Assembly (NCBI GenBank): GCA_002425245.1
Contig: DILW01000131.1
Location: 467 to 23,368, forward strand
Direction of reading: 5' to 3'
Source of the DNA: Betaproteobacteria bacterium UBA5582
Lineage (GTDB): Bacteria; Pseudomonadota; Gammaproteobacteria; Burkholderiales; Rhodocyclaceae
DNA: 22,902 nt
In this document: piece after piece, positions 7,027 through 14,470 of the stretch
How positions within the stretch are numbered: the first letter of the stretch is position 1
Layout: each line of letters starts with the position of its first letter
Made by a program: the position numbers and the translations under genes
The notes under the pieces: model-generated
Databases searched by the model: none
What the model saw: the letters and a program-made list of their open reading frames with translations, nothing else
Told to the model about the DNA's origin: nothing

Positions 7027-10000
7027 TGGCAACCACACTAGAGGAGCTTCGCTCAAACATCAGTCAAGCGGTTGAGGCGGGTTACCGTCAAAAGCTGCTT
7101 GCAAAGGGGCAGGCGCGCGGGATGATTTGGCGCGCGGGCGAGCTGCCAATCGATGCGCCGAATTTCAGTCCGCTACTGTCGGAGGACCTGCTTTCGTTCG
7201 GCTACTCGCTGCTGCTCCATGGCTTGCGGTATCTTGATTTGGGCGGCGACTTCACGACTGCGCGGCAAGCGTTCGAGGTAGCGGCGGAGTCCATTGAAGC
7301 AGTAGTTGCCCGAGGGGCGCAGGATGAGATGCGGGACTTCCACCGCCTGGTCGCAGGCAGCGCGTACCACCTGGGACGATTCTCCGCGCGCGCCTACTCA
7401 CTTCTAAGATCGGATTTCGAGCAAGCCAACCTGTCTATCGTTGAACGATGCCTCGCACAGCTGTTGCTGCGGGACCTTGCCGGGGTGAACCGTGCAGTCG
7501 CTGGCTGGTTCGAATCCGGCGTTGGCTCGGATGACAAAGTCATTGCCGCTTTGGGGCCGCTTTTCGAAGTCGACGGTCAAGGAGCCCCCCTTGAGTACAG
7601 CGAAGGTGTGGCTGAGGCCATCTTGCTTGGCTTAGAGGGCAATTTCATGTCGGCGATGTCCCAGACGCTGCTCGCTTTGGAGCGGGGCGAACAGCATCTC
7701 ATTGGCGAAGGACAGGTGCGTCTCAGGCAGGGCCTGTCCGTTGCGGGTGACATGAACTTCGTCGGCCAGTGGTGGGTGCATCGCTTGGCGCTGCATATCG
7801 TCGACGACCTCTGGTCCAGCAGCTTTCACGCGATCCTGCCCCTGTCCGGTCCCGATGGTACAGCAATCGGCGATTGGGCATCGTTGCGCAAGCTGTTCAT
7901 CACCTCGCTTCTACGCAGAGGTCGGTCGGAGATTGAGCTATGGCCGTCCCAAATTGAAGCTGCTAAGCGTGTGCTGGAGTACGACGCCAACCTTGTACTG
8001 TCATTGCCCACAAGTGCGGGAAAGACGCGCATCGCAGAGCTGTGCATCCTCGCGTGTCTGGCGACTGGCAAGCGAGTCGTTTTCGTCACGCCCTTGCGTG
8101 CCCTGTCTGCACAAACAGAGGTCTCGCTGCGCCGCACGTTTAGTGTGCTCGGCAAAAGCGTTTCAAGCCTCTATGGCAGCATCGGTGCCAGCAGTAGCGA
8201 TGTCGACGCGCTCAAGTCGCGCGACATCGTGGTATCGACGCCGGAAAAGCTCGATTTCGCCCTTCGGAGCGACCCGACGCTCTTGGACGACGTGGGTTTG
8301 GTGGTCCTTGACGAAGGCCACATGATCGGGCTCGGCGAGCGGGAGGTACGCTACGAAGCACAGATTCAGCGGCTGCTTCGAAGGCCTGACGCAGCTTCCC
8401 GGCGCATCGTCTGCCTTTCCGCCATCCTGCCCGATGGTGACCAACTCGCTGACTTCACTGCTTGGCTCACCGCCGACCGACCCGATGGACTCATCAAGAA
8501 CGCTTGGCGTCCAACCCGGCTTCGATTTGGTGAGGTCAACTGGAATCCCGAGTCCAAGGTCGCGCAGCTGAACGTGGTGGTTGGGGACGAGCATCCTTTC
8601 ATTCCCCAGTTTGTCGTCGGCAAGAGGACATCCAATCGCGCAAACGCGGCGATAGTGCCCGGATCGCAGACCGACCTGTGCATATTCACTGCGTGGCGTC
8701 TAATTGAAGATGGTCAGTCGGTGCTGGTCTTCTGTCCGATCCGTGTGTCGGTCACGCCATTCGCTAAACGTATCATCAAGCTCTGCACTGCGGGGCTGCT
8801 CCCGCCGATCATTACGCCTCCGGCCTCCGCTATCGCGTCCGCTTTGGCCGTCGGGGCTGAGTGGTTCGGCCCGGATCACGACATTTTGAAGTGCCTTCGC
8901 ATGGGCGTGGCAGTCCACCATGGCGAGTTGCCCACCCAGTTCCGCAAGGAAGTGGAGCACTTGCTCAGAGAAGGCATTTTGAAGCTCACGGTGTCATCAC
9001 CGACCCTCGCGCAGGGACTCAACCTGGCGGCCACCAGCCTCATCTTTCACGGGCATTCCAGACAAGGTGAGGCAATCGATGAGTCCGAGTTCCGAAATGT
9101 CGTCGGTCGGGCTGGCCGTGCATATGTCGACATCGAAGGGTTGGTGCTCTACCCAATGTTCGACAAACACGAGAAGCGGCGAGACGCCTGGAAGCGTCTG
9201 ATCCGCGGAGACAAACAGCGTGAGATGGAGAGCGGCATCTTTCGACTGCTTTACTGGCTACTGGATCGCATGGCCAAGAAGCTTGGGACAAGGAATGTCG
9301 ATGCCTTGCTCGCGTATGTGGCAGGTCAGGGTGCATGGAGCTTTGCAGCGGTGCCCGGGGAGCGAACGAGGTTGGCGGAGGCCGCGGCTGAAGACTGGCC
9401 CCGACACCTTACGAGCTTGGACACCGCCATCTTCAGCCTGCTTGGGGATGCGCAAATTGCTGATGAAGAGCTCGAATCAAAGATCGATGAGGTGCTGACG
9501 TCATCGCTGCTGATGCGCCGACTCGCGCGAAAGAGTGAAGTTGTTCAAAGGGCGCTTCTCACCGGTTTGAAGGCCCGTGCCAAGCTGATCTGGACCAGTT
9601 CTACGGCGGCGCAACGGCGCGGCTATTTTCTCGCCGGAGTTGGCCTTGAGACAGGGCGGAAACTAGATGAAAAGGCCGACGAGCTTGAGTCTTTGCTGCT
9701 CAAGGCGTCGATCTCAGTAGACGGCGGACAGACCGACGAAGCTGTGCAGGCGATTATTACCTTCGCCGAGATTGCCTTTGAGATTGCCCCGTTTAAGCCG
9801 AAATCGTTGCCCCTCGATTGGCGAAAAATCTTGGAAAAGTGGCTGAAGGGGGCGCCGGTTACCGAGCTCGGGGACGACGATGCTGACGAAGCGATGTCCC
9901 TCATCGAGCATGCATTTGTCTACAACTTGCCGTGGGCAATGGAAGCCGTGCGGGTCCGCGCACAGGCTCACGCACCTGTTTTGGATCCGCTCGACTTAGA

Positions 10001-10544
10001 CATCGATCAGCTGCCGAACTTGGGCAGCGGCAGCGCCGTTGCTGCGGTCGAAACGGGAACGTTGTCAGTCTCGGCTGCAGTGCTGATCAAGGCCGGCTTC
10101 GCGTCGAGGCTTGGCGCCATCAACGCGGTAGTCACGACAAATGCAGATTTCGACGACGCTAGGGGGCTGCGTGCTTGGCTTGCGTCAGACACCGTACTGG
10201 CTTTGAGCGTCATGCCCACTTGGCCGACTGAAAACTCGCACGAGTTGTGGAAGGAGTTCACTGCTCCGCACGGAGCGGGTAACGTAGCACCGTGGACTAC
10301 CACGGGATACACGGGACCGGTTCAGTGGAACGGTGGCGTGCCGATGCCACCTGGTATGCCCCTGCGCATCGTCGGTTCTGGACCGAAAGCAGGCGTCATC
10401 TACAGCAGCGATTACCGAGAATTGGGCAGGGTTCGTTACCCCTTCAGCCAGACGGCCATCGGTCTCACGGTGGCAACGTCGAATGGTGCGGCAGACCGAA
10501 TCTCGTTCGAGTACACCGGACCGAATGACCTGATTCAGTCCTGA
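7026..10544 (+). CDS. hamB: Hachiman HamB-like superfamily 2 helicase
   Basis: A 1172-residue DExH helicase. A helical N-terminal region of about 300 residues precedes the motor. Walker A is LPTSAGKT (near 326-334), motif II is DEGH (near 427), a variant of DEAH, motif V is SPTLAQGLNLAAT (near 657-670) and motif VI VGRAGRAY (near 693-700). About 450 residues follow, with a winged-helix/helical-bundle look and no recognised enzyme motif. The pattern is Ski2-like, as in HamB, which burns ATP while scanning DNA and controls HamA. It follows hamA with a one-base overlap, and GGGAG (7017-7021) can serve as its ribosome site. It is longer than typical HamB proteins (about 900-1000 aa), mainly in the terminal regions. 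It converges on the TcmP operon with only 75 bp between, and no terminator is visible there. Confidence 0.87.
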   Translation: MATTLEELRSNISQAVEAGYRQKLLAKGQARGMIWRAGELPIDAPNFSPLLSEDLLSFGYSLLLHGLRYLDLGGDFTTARQAFEVAAESIEAVVARGAQDEMRDFHRLVAGSAYHLGRFSARAYSLLRSDFEQANLSIVERCLAQLLLRDLAGVNRAVAGWFESGVGSDDKVIAALGPLFEVDGQGAPLEYSEGVAEAILLGLEGNFMSAMSQTLLALERGEQHLIGEGQVRLRQGLSVAGDMNFVGQWWVHRLALHIVDDLWSSSFHAILPLSGPDGTAIGDWASLRKLFITSLLRRGRSEIELWPSQIEAAKRVLEYDANLVLSLPTSAGKTRIAELCILACLATGKRVVFVTPLRALSAQTEVSLRRTFSVLGKSVSSLYGSIGASSSDVDALKSRDIVVSTPEKLDFALRSDPTLLDDVGLVVLDEGHMIGLGEREVRYEAQIQRLLRRPDAASRRIVCLSAILPDGDQLADFTAWLTADRPDGLIKNAWRPTRLRFGEVNWNPESKVAQLNVVVGDEHPFIPQFVVGKRTSNRANAAIVPGSQTDLCIFTAWRLIEDGQSVLVFCPIRVSVTPFAKRIIKLCTAGLLPPIITPPASAIASALAVGAEWFGPDHDILKCLRMGVAVHHGELPTQFRKEVEHLLREGILKLTVSSPTLAQGLNLAATSLIFHGHSRQGEAIDESEFRNVVGRAGRAYVDIEGLVLYPMFDKHEKRRDAWKRLIRGDKQREMESGIFRLLYWLLDRMAKKLGTRNVDALLAYVAGQGAWSFAAVPGERTRLAEAAAEDWPRHLTSLDTAIFSLLGDAQIADEELESKIDEVLTSSLLMRRLARKSEVVQRALLTGLKARAKLIWTSSTAAQRRGYFLAGVGLETGRKLDEKADELESLLLKASISVDGGQTDEAVQAIITFAEIAFEIAPFKPKSLPLDWRKILEKWLKGAPVTELGDDDADEAMSLIEHAFVYNLPWAMEAVRVRAQAHAPVLDPLDLDIDQLPNLGSGSAVAAVETGTLSVSAAVLIKAGFASRLGAINAVVTTNADFDDARGLRAWLASDTVLALSVMPTWPTENSHELWKEFTAPHGAGNVAPWTTTGYTGPVQWNGGVPMPPGMPLRIVGSGPKAGVIYSSDYRELGRVRYPFSQTAIGLTVATSNGAADRISFEYTGPNDLIQS

Positions 10545-10619
10545 TTTGCCTGCGCTGGACCTGATGCTGGCGGTCGCATCCATCAATGAGTCGCGAGTAT
10601 CTTGAAACTGAAAGAATCG

Positions 10620-11897
10620 TTACTTGATGAGGATGATTTGCCGGTTGGCTTCGACGATGTCGTCATTGTTGTAATGCATGGATGGACGTCTGATGCGGCC
10701 GTCTTTCGTGGAGACGACAATATTCTTGGAGCGATGCAGTTGCCCCATGGATGTCAGGAGATGGCTCTCCGCGCCCATCGAGTTTCCGACGCATTCTCGC
10801 AACAGGTCTCCGACCAGTACAGGACCATTCCCGGAAAAAATTCTGTCACCAAAATACTCTCGAACCCCATCGACACAGAGTTCCTCCGACGACTCGCCAA
10901 ACACCAGCGTCGACTGCCCGGTGTAGTCTGAATCCTGATTAGCATCGTAGCCCAACACGAAAACACCCGGCTCCAGTTCATGACCGAATTCTGTCGCGTG
11001 TTCCCAATGCAGGGTTTTCATGACGTCATGAGCGCGATAGCGGTTAGAAAGATGGATGAGCCAGTAATCCCAAGTATTGACCCCATGAGGTTTCACGAAA
11101 AATAGCGTCATGAATTTGGCACCGCTTTCGGCGCGAATGCCGTTCGCGATATGGCGCTGGATAACTCTTCGCCACGACTGCCTTTCGGACGACTTTATAT
11201 GACCAATACGTTCCCACGGGATGTACTGGTCAAGACCGATTCTGGCCAATGGCTTTCGATTGGCTGCGCGGTCCGACAAATAGGTGATCAAAGAGCCGAT
11301 GTTGAAAGTCAAAATGACTTCGGCTCCTTCGAGGAGGTTCAGAACATTGGCAATCTGAGGCAATGGAATGTCATCGTAGTCGTACTGATCCAGGACGAAT
11401 ATCGCGTGCTCTCCCATCCGCCTGGATTTGATTTTCTGCAGCATGCGAGGTAACTCGGCGAGGAAGTCGCCGGTCGTAATTTCATGGCGCTGACGATCTG
11501 CTATATCCAGACAACCCTCTTCGAATTTACCGTTCAGCCAATAGCGCAGGTATTCAGTCGTGTCTGGCAGGAGATCGTTGAAGTGGTAGTCGACGCTGAC
11601 TTCTCTGGGTATCCGACGGCCAAGATTTAATTCGGCTCTGGCTTGCCGAACCGCCTGCATCAAACGGATAGGGGAGCCGTCAGCTAAACCACCCGATTCC
11701 TTGGCGTAGTTGCCCCCACCGCAAAACCCGTCGATCAGCGATAACTGCAGTAGCGGAATGGTCGCCCGCGACATCATCGTCAGAATGTAGCGTCTGACGT
11801 ATTCCTCGATGATGGCGTGCTTAGTTTCGCTATGTTTGTCGATCGGAGGTGGAGGCTCCCCAATCCGCCAGTAATATTTTTTATTGGATGACTTCAA
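10620..11897 (-). CDS. tcmP: TcmP-like three-Cys-motif partner protein (second copy)
   Basis: A 425-residue protein of the three-Cys-motif partner (TcmP) type. The N-terminus after the start has the family-typical pattern YYWRIGEPPPPIDKHSETKH, then a Rossmann-like motif LIDGFCGGG (near 54-62), an acidic strand end in HFND (near 108), TTGDF (near 144) and LDQYDYDD (169-176) where methyltransferases carry a catalytic DPPY-like loop. The fold looks like a class I SAM enzyme, but the catalytic loop is unusual. The likely start is TTG at 11897, overlapping the DUF5131 stop as TTGA, which places the start right at the conserved N-terminus. An in-frame ATG at 12002 would add 35 residues that lie antiphase over the DUF5131 gene. 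It is the last gene of the LexA-like operon. Function is not established for the family. Confidence 0.78.
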   Translation of the reverse strand: MKSSNKKYYWRIGEPPPPIDKHSETKHAIIEEYVRRYILTMMSRATIPLLQLSLIDGFCGGGNYAKESGGLADGSPIRLMQAVRQARAELNLGRRIPREVSVDYHFNDLLPDTTEYLRYWLNGKFEEGCLDIADRQRHEITTGDFLAELPRMLQKIKSRRMGEHAIFVLDQYDYDDIPLPQIANVLNLLEGAEVILTFNIGSLITYLSDRAANRKPLARIGLDQYIPWERIGHIKSSERQSWRRVIQRHIANGIRAESGAKFMTLFFVKPHGVNTWDYWLIHLSNRYRAHDVMKTLHWEHATEFGHELEPGVFVLGYDANQDSDYTGQSTLVFGESSEELCVDGVREYFGDRIFSGNGPVLVGDLLRECVGNSMGAESHLLTSMGQLHRSKNIVVSTKDGRIRRPSMHYNNDDIVEANRQIILIK

Positions 11898-12640
11898 GGT
11901 TGTTGGTGTAGTCCTGGCATCTGATCCCAAGTCCGGCCGTTCAATTCCCTGCCGTTGTATCTCTTCGCTCGTTTTTTGCCATCTGCGCCCCACCCCCCCC
12001 ATTGCTTGAAGAAAAAAGCGACATTAGCCTCTTCGCATTGTATCCGAATGTCCTCAACCCATTCCTTTTGCATGGGGCGTGCTTTTGCCCCCGATTCTCC
12101 ACCAACGATCACCCAGTGAATGTCGGTCAGATCTAGATCGCCCAAGTCTTCCAGAAGGGGCTCAACCGATAGGAAGCGGATCTTGGCGGAGACTTGCCGA
12201 AGCAAGGCAATGCGCGGAACGCCGTATTCTCGATCCTCTACCGAGACGCCCAGCCAGGCGTTGTCTGGAACTGGCCGGTTAATGAAATACTGCGCCATCC
12301 TGTCGGCACGCTTGGTCAGAATTTGATACGTATGCTGGGGTGTCTTGGCAATACTCTCGAAGATTTGATCGATGTATTCAAAGGGCACATCCTCATGAAA
12401 TACGTCCGACATCGAGTTTACGAAGTACACCGTTTTCTTCTTGCGTTGCAGAGGCTCCTGGAGGCGTGATGGTAGCAACGTCAGTTTGAAGCCGTTTTCG
12501 TAGCCGTGTGTACCCATGGCCTGTAAACGCTGCGCCATGAGCTCGGCGTAGCAATGCTTGCAGCCGGGGGAGATCTTGGTGCAGCCAACCGTTGGGTTCC
12601 AGGTTTGTTCAGTCCATTCAATTTTGCTGGTTGTTGTCAT
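11894..12640 (-). CDS. Three-Cys-motif protein, DUF5131 (phage Gp37/Gp68 family)
   Basis: A 248-residue protein of the Gp37/Gp68 family (PF07505). Three cysteines lie in VGCTKISPGCKHCYAE (C20, C27, C30: C-x6-C-x2-C), resembling a widened radical-SAM cluster motif. Family hallmarks follow in order: NSMSDVFHEDVP, ILTKRADRM, GVSVED, RFLSVEPLLEDLG, WVIVGGESGAKARPM, FFFKQWGGWG and the terminal GRTWDQMP. An iron-sulfur enzyme acting on nucleic acid or nucleotide is a fair guess, but the reaction is unknown. The ATG at 12640 begins MTTTSKIEWTEQTWNP, the usual N-terminus, two bases after the upstream TcmP stop; a longer frame exists upstream but overlaps that gene. It sits between two TcmP genes. A G8 run in its C-terminal coding region is listed separately. 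Confidence 0.9.
   Translation of the reverse strand: MTTTSKIEWTEQTWNPTVGCTKISPGCKHCYAELMAQRLQAMGTHGYENGFKLTLLPSRLQEPLQRKKKTVYFVNSMSDVFHEDVPFEYIDQIFESIAKTPQHTYQILTKRADRMAQYFINRPVPDNAWLGVSVEDREYGVPRIALLRQVSAKIRFLSVEPLLEDLGDLDLTDIHWVIVGGESGAKARPMQKEWVEDIRIQCEEANVAFFFKQWGGWGADGKKRAKRYNGRELNGRTWDQMPGLHQQP
11993..12000 (-). other. G8 homopolymer inside DUF5131 gene
   Basis: The coding strand reads TGG GGG GGG TGG here. The downstream TcmP frame is already open at this point, offset by -1, and stays open to its TTG start. Normal decoding gives the conserved GRTWDQMP ending, so the zero frame is right and the run is not an assembly error; a slip would produce a fusion. Confidence 0.55.
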
Positions 12641-12642
12641 GG

Positions 12643-13530
12643 TTATTTGCCCAAAAGGTGGTTGGCGATCTTCACTGCCGTGGGTGCCCCAATCTGGTTC
12701 CCCGCAGCAAAACACAGTAAGTACATAGGGTTGTTCCGGGAATTGAAGAGTGCTTTCGTGGTGGGCGCAACGCCGGAAAAGATGGACTTAAGACGACCTA
12801 TCAGAAACTCACCAATCTGATCGAAAGAGGCATCCTTGATTAAAGAAATTTCGTCTGAAAAGAAATCGCCTTGAGTTGAAGGTTTGTAAAAAGCGCTGTG
12901 CCACTCGGGTGTCCCGAACATTCGTGTCAGTTTTTCCGAAAACGATTGTGGCGGTGTCGAATCCCGTTTCAATAAACGATTTGCCCCCATGCCCATAGGG
13001 AATAACAGCCAGAGATCGATGGCTTTGGCATCGGCAATCTGTTTCAACAATGCCCACTCGATATTCATCCCATAAGGGTCTAGAAACACGACTGCGCGGG
13101 ACTTTTTCCAATCACGGTTGCGGCATATCTCGGCAAGCAGCTTGGTGCCATCCCCTTGCATCACTTTGCAACGTGAAGTCAGTTGCGGGTAATCGCTCTC
13201 GATGGTCGACTCCAACTGAGCCGCGTGTTCTTTCTTCTTGTCGATGAAGATGTACTCGTCGAACGGAGAAGAAAGCTCCAAGGCAATTCTGGCGCTGCCT
13301 TTTTTATACGCGTCCAGTTCCGGAAGTTCTTCAGGGTCGAACAGGCTAGCCTCGTCAGACACATCCGCGGTCTTCCTTTCGCCCGTCCCAGCAAACGCGT
13401 CGATGTAGATGGTTTTGAAAAACCGGGCCTTTTCATTCTGGGTAAAAATCAGGCGATAAGCGGTCAGGTAATGTTTCAACGCTTCCAGCTTCTGTTCTGT
13501 CCAAGCGCCGCCAAATTGATGATCGATCAT
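12643..13530 (-). CDS. tcmP: TcmP three-Cys-motif partner protein (first copy)
   Basis: A 295-residue TcmP protein. It opens with FGGAWTEQKLEALKHYL (6-22), the usual family start, then shows a class I SAM-type motif I, YIDAFAGTGER (42-52), an acidic end of strand 2 in FIDKKK (96-100), GDG (126-128) and motif IV FLDPYGM (149-155). DPYG resembles the catalytic loop of amino-methyltransferases, so this copy looks more like an active enzyme than the second one. TcmP genes are named for their steady pairing with DUF5131 genes, and here the two are separated by two bases (TAA CC ATG). It lies 12 bp after the S24 regulator gene. The substrate is unknown; RNA or DNA modification in a defence context is inference. 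Confidence 0.87.
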   Translation of the reverse strand: MIDHQFGGAWTEQKLEALKHYLTAYRLIFTQNEKARFFKTIYIDAFAGTGERKTADVSDEASLFDPEELPELDAYKKGSARIALELSSPFDEYIFIDKKKEHAAQLESTIESDYPQLTSRCKVMQGDGTKLLAEICRNRDWKKSRAVVFLDPYGMNIEWALLKQIADAKAIDLWLLFPMGMGANRLLKRDSTPPQSFSEKLTRMFGTPEWHSAFYKPSTQGDFFSDEISLIKDASFDQIGEFLIGRLKSIFSGVAPTTKALFNSRNNPMYLLCFAAGNQIGAPTAVKIANHLLGK

Positions 13531-13542
13531 GTCTTCACCCGG

Positions 13543-14115
13543 TCAGTATTTTCTGAAACTGCCCACCACGAGACCAAAAATTTCCAGGTGATCCCGAGCA
13601 TAGATTTCCGGGTAAGCCTTGTTGGCGGGCCGCAAATAGTATTGACCGTCGCGGGCCTCCAAGTACTTCACCGTATATTCGCCATCGACGATAGCAACAA
13701 TAATGTTGCCCACCTTTGCCGGTGCCCCCTTTTTGACGATGACGACATCTCCAGGCATCAGTCCCGCATCGATCATTGAGTCACCCTTGATCGTCAGCAA
13801 AACGGTTCTGGAAGGGGTATTGATCAGATACTCATCGATGCTGTACGGCTCGGCCAATGTGTCGTTAGCAGACTGAGGCAATTCAGCCTGGACGTAGTCG
13901 AAGAGTTCTCGCTCAAAGAAGGATTTCTGCGGCTTGATCCTTCTATCGGACGTCACGTCCAAATATCCCGCATTTGCCAGGCGTTTGACCATTGCGGATA
14001 CGCCGCCTTTGGAACGCATCCCGATCAGCTTTGCAATTCCGGAGTATGGCGGAAAAACGCCAGTATTAGCGTAGTAGTCGCGCAGTTTTGCCAGATAGAG
14101 GTGGTCTTTGTTCAT
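13543..14115 (-). CDS. LexA/UmuD-like S24 regulator with altered cleavage site
   Basis: A 190-residue repressor with a LexA-type winged helix (residues 1-60, recognition region GMRSKGGVSAMVKRLANAG) and an S24 peptidase domain (about 70-190). The catalytic Ser is S113 in GDSMIDAG and the Lys is K150 in VDGEYTVKYL. Against E. coli UmuD (C24-G25, S60, K97) the spacing is identical: hinge VQAELP (75-80) to Ser is 35 residues and Ser to Lys is 37. The expected Cys/Ala-Gly bond is A77-E78 here, so self-cleavage may be lost, slowed or moved. The start ATG at 14115 has AGGA seven bases upstream. It is the first gene of the operon with both tcmP genes and DUF5131, and two GAAC-N4-GTTC sites precede it, so it probably represses its own operon under DNA stress control. 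Confidence 0.88.
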   Translation of the reverse strand: MNKDHLYLAKLRDYYANTGVFPPYSGIAKLIGMRSKGGVSAMVKRLANAGYLDVTSDRRIKPQKSFFERELFDYVQAELPQSANDTLAEPYSIDEYLINTPSRTVLLTIKGDSMIDAGLMPGDVVIVKKGAPAKVGNIIVAIVDGEYTVKYLEARDGQYYLRPANKAYPEIYARDHLEIFGLVVGSFRKY

Positions 14116-14149
14116 GGAAAAGTCCTGGCGGCAATTCCCACATCATATA

Positions 14150-14191
14150 GAACTATCGTTCAATATGAAAATTTTTTCGAACATTAGTTCG
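14150..14191 (-). promoter_or_regulatory. Tandem LexA-type operators GAAC-N4-GTTC
   Basis: Site 1 is GAAC-TATC-GTTC (14150-14161); site 2 is CGAAC-ATTA-GTTCG (14178-14191), a perfect 5+5 palindrome. Their centres are 29 bp apart, 35-75 bp before the regulator's ATG. This matches the Gram-positive/actinobacterial LexA box layout and not the CTG-N10-CAG box usual for proteobacterial LexA. A TATGAT -10-like hexamer on the minus strand (14143-14148) abuts site 1. Binding by the adjacent regulator is inferred. Confidence 0.72.
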
Positions 14192-14395
14192 CTTCAATAA
14201 CGACCACGTCTAAACAGAGAATGTCCGGAATTTCGAATAAAAATCCTGCCATCCGGCCTAAAGGCGCACCACCAGACCATCCTCAAAACGAGGCGCCACC
14301 TCCAAGACTTTTGAGCGAAGTTTGGCGAATCGGAACGATTTATCCAGCGCTTTTCCTACAACAAGCCCGAACATGTCGGACGAGACCAGGAAATG
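14192..14395. other. Intergenic stretch between regulator and terminator
   Basis: No gene is supported. A plus-strand frame opens at 14221 but its product is Pro-rich, lacks any family look and reads through the terminator. A 38-codon minus-strand frame (14258-14374) is also open with ATG but has no clear ribosome site. Neither is called. Confidence 0.5.
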
Positions 14396-14423
14396 AAAAA
14401 AGGCCGGAAACCCGGCCTTTTTT
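14396..14423 (-). terminator. Bidirectional intrinsic terminator
   Basis: Six A's, GGCCGG (14402-14407), loop AAAC, CCGGCC (14412-14417), six T's. The A/T tails on both sides make it usable in both directions. It lies 48 bp after the stop of the phosphoribosyltransferase-like gene on the minus strand and insulates that gene from the LexA-like operon. Confidence 0.88.
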
Positions 14424-14470
14424 ATGTACTTGCTTTGTGCGTGGTCCTGTACCGCGCAGCGATCTCTCGC

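Noticed and set aside
12641..12715. Upstream extension of the DUF5131 gene from Met at 12715
   Set aside because: The extra 25 residues overlap the first tcmP gene out of phase and precede the conserved KIEWTEQTWNP start.
14258..14374. 38-codon minus-strand ORF between terminator and LexA-like gene
   Set aside because: No convincing ribosome site or terminator, and short enough to be chance; left uncalled.
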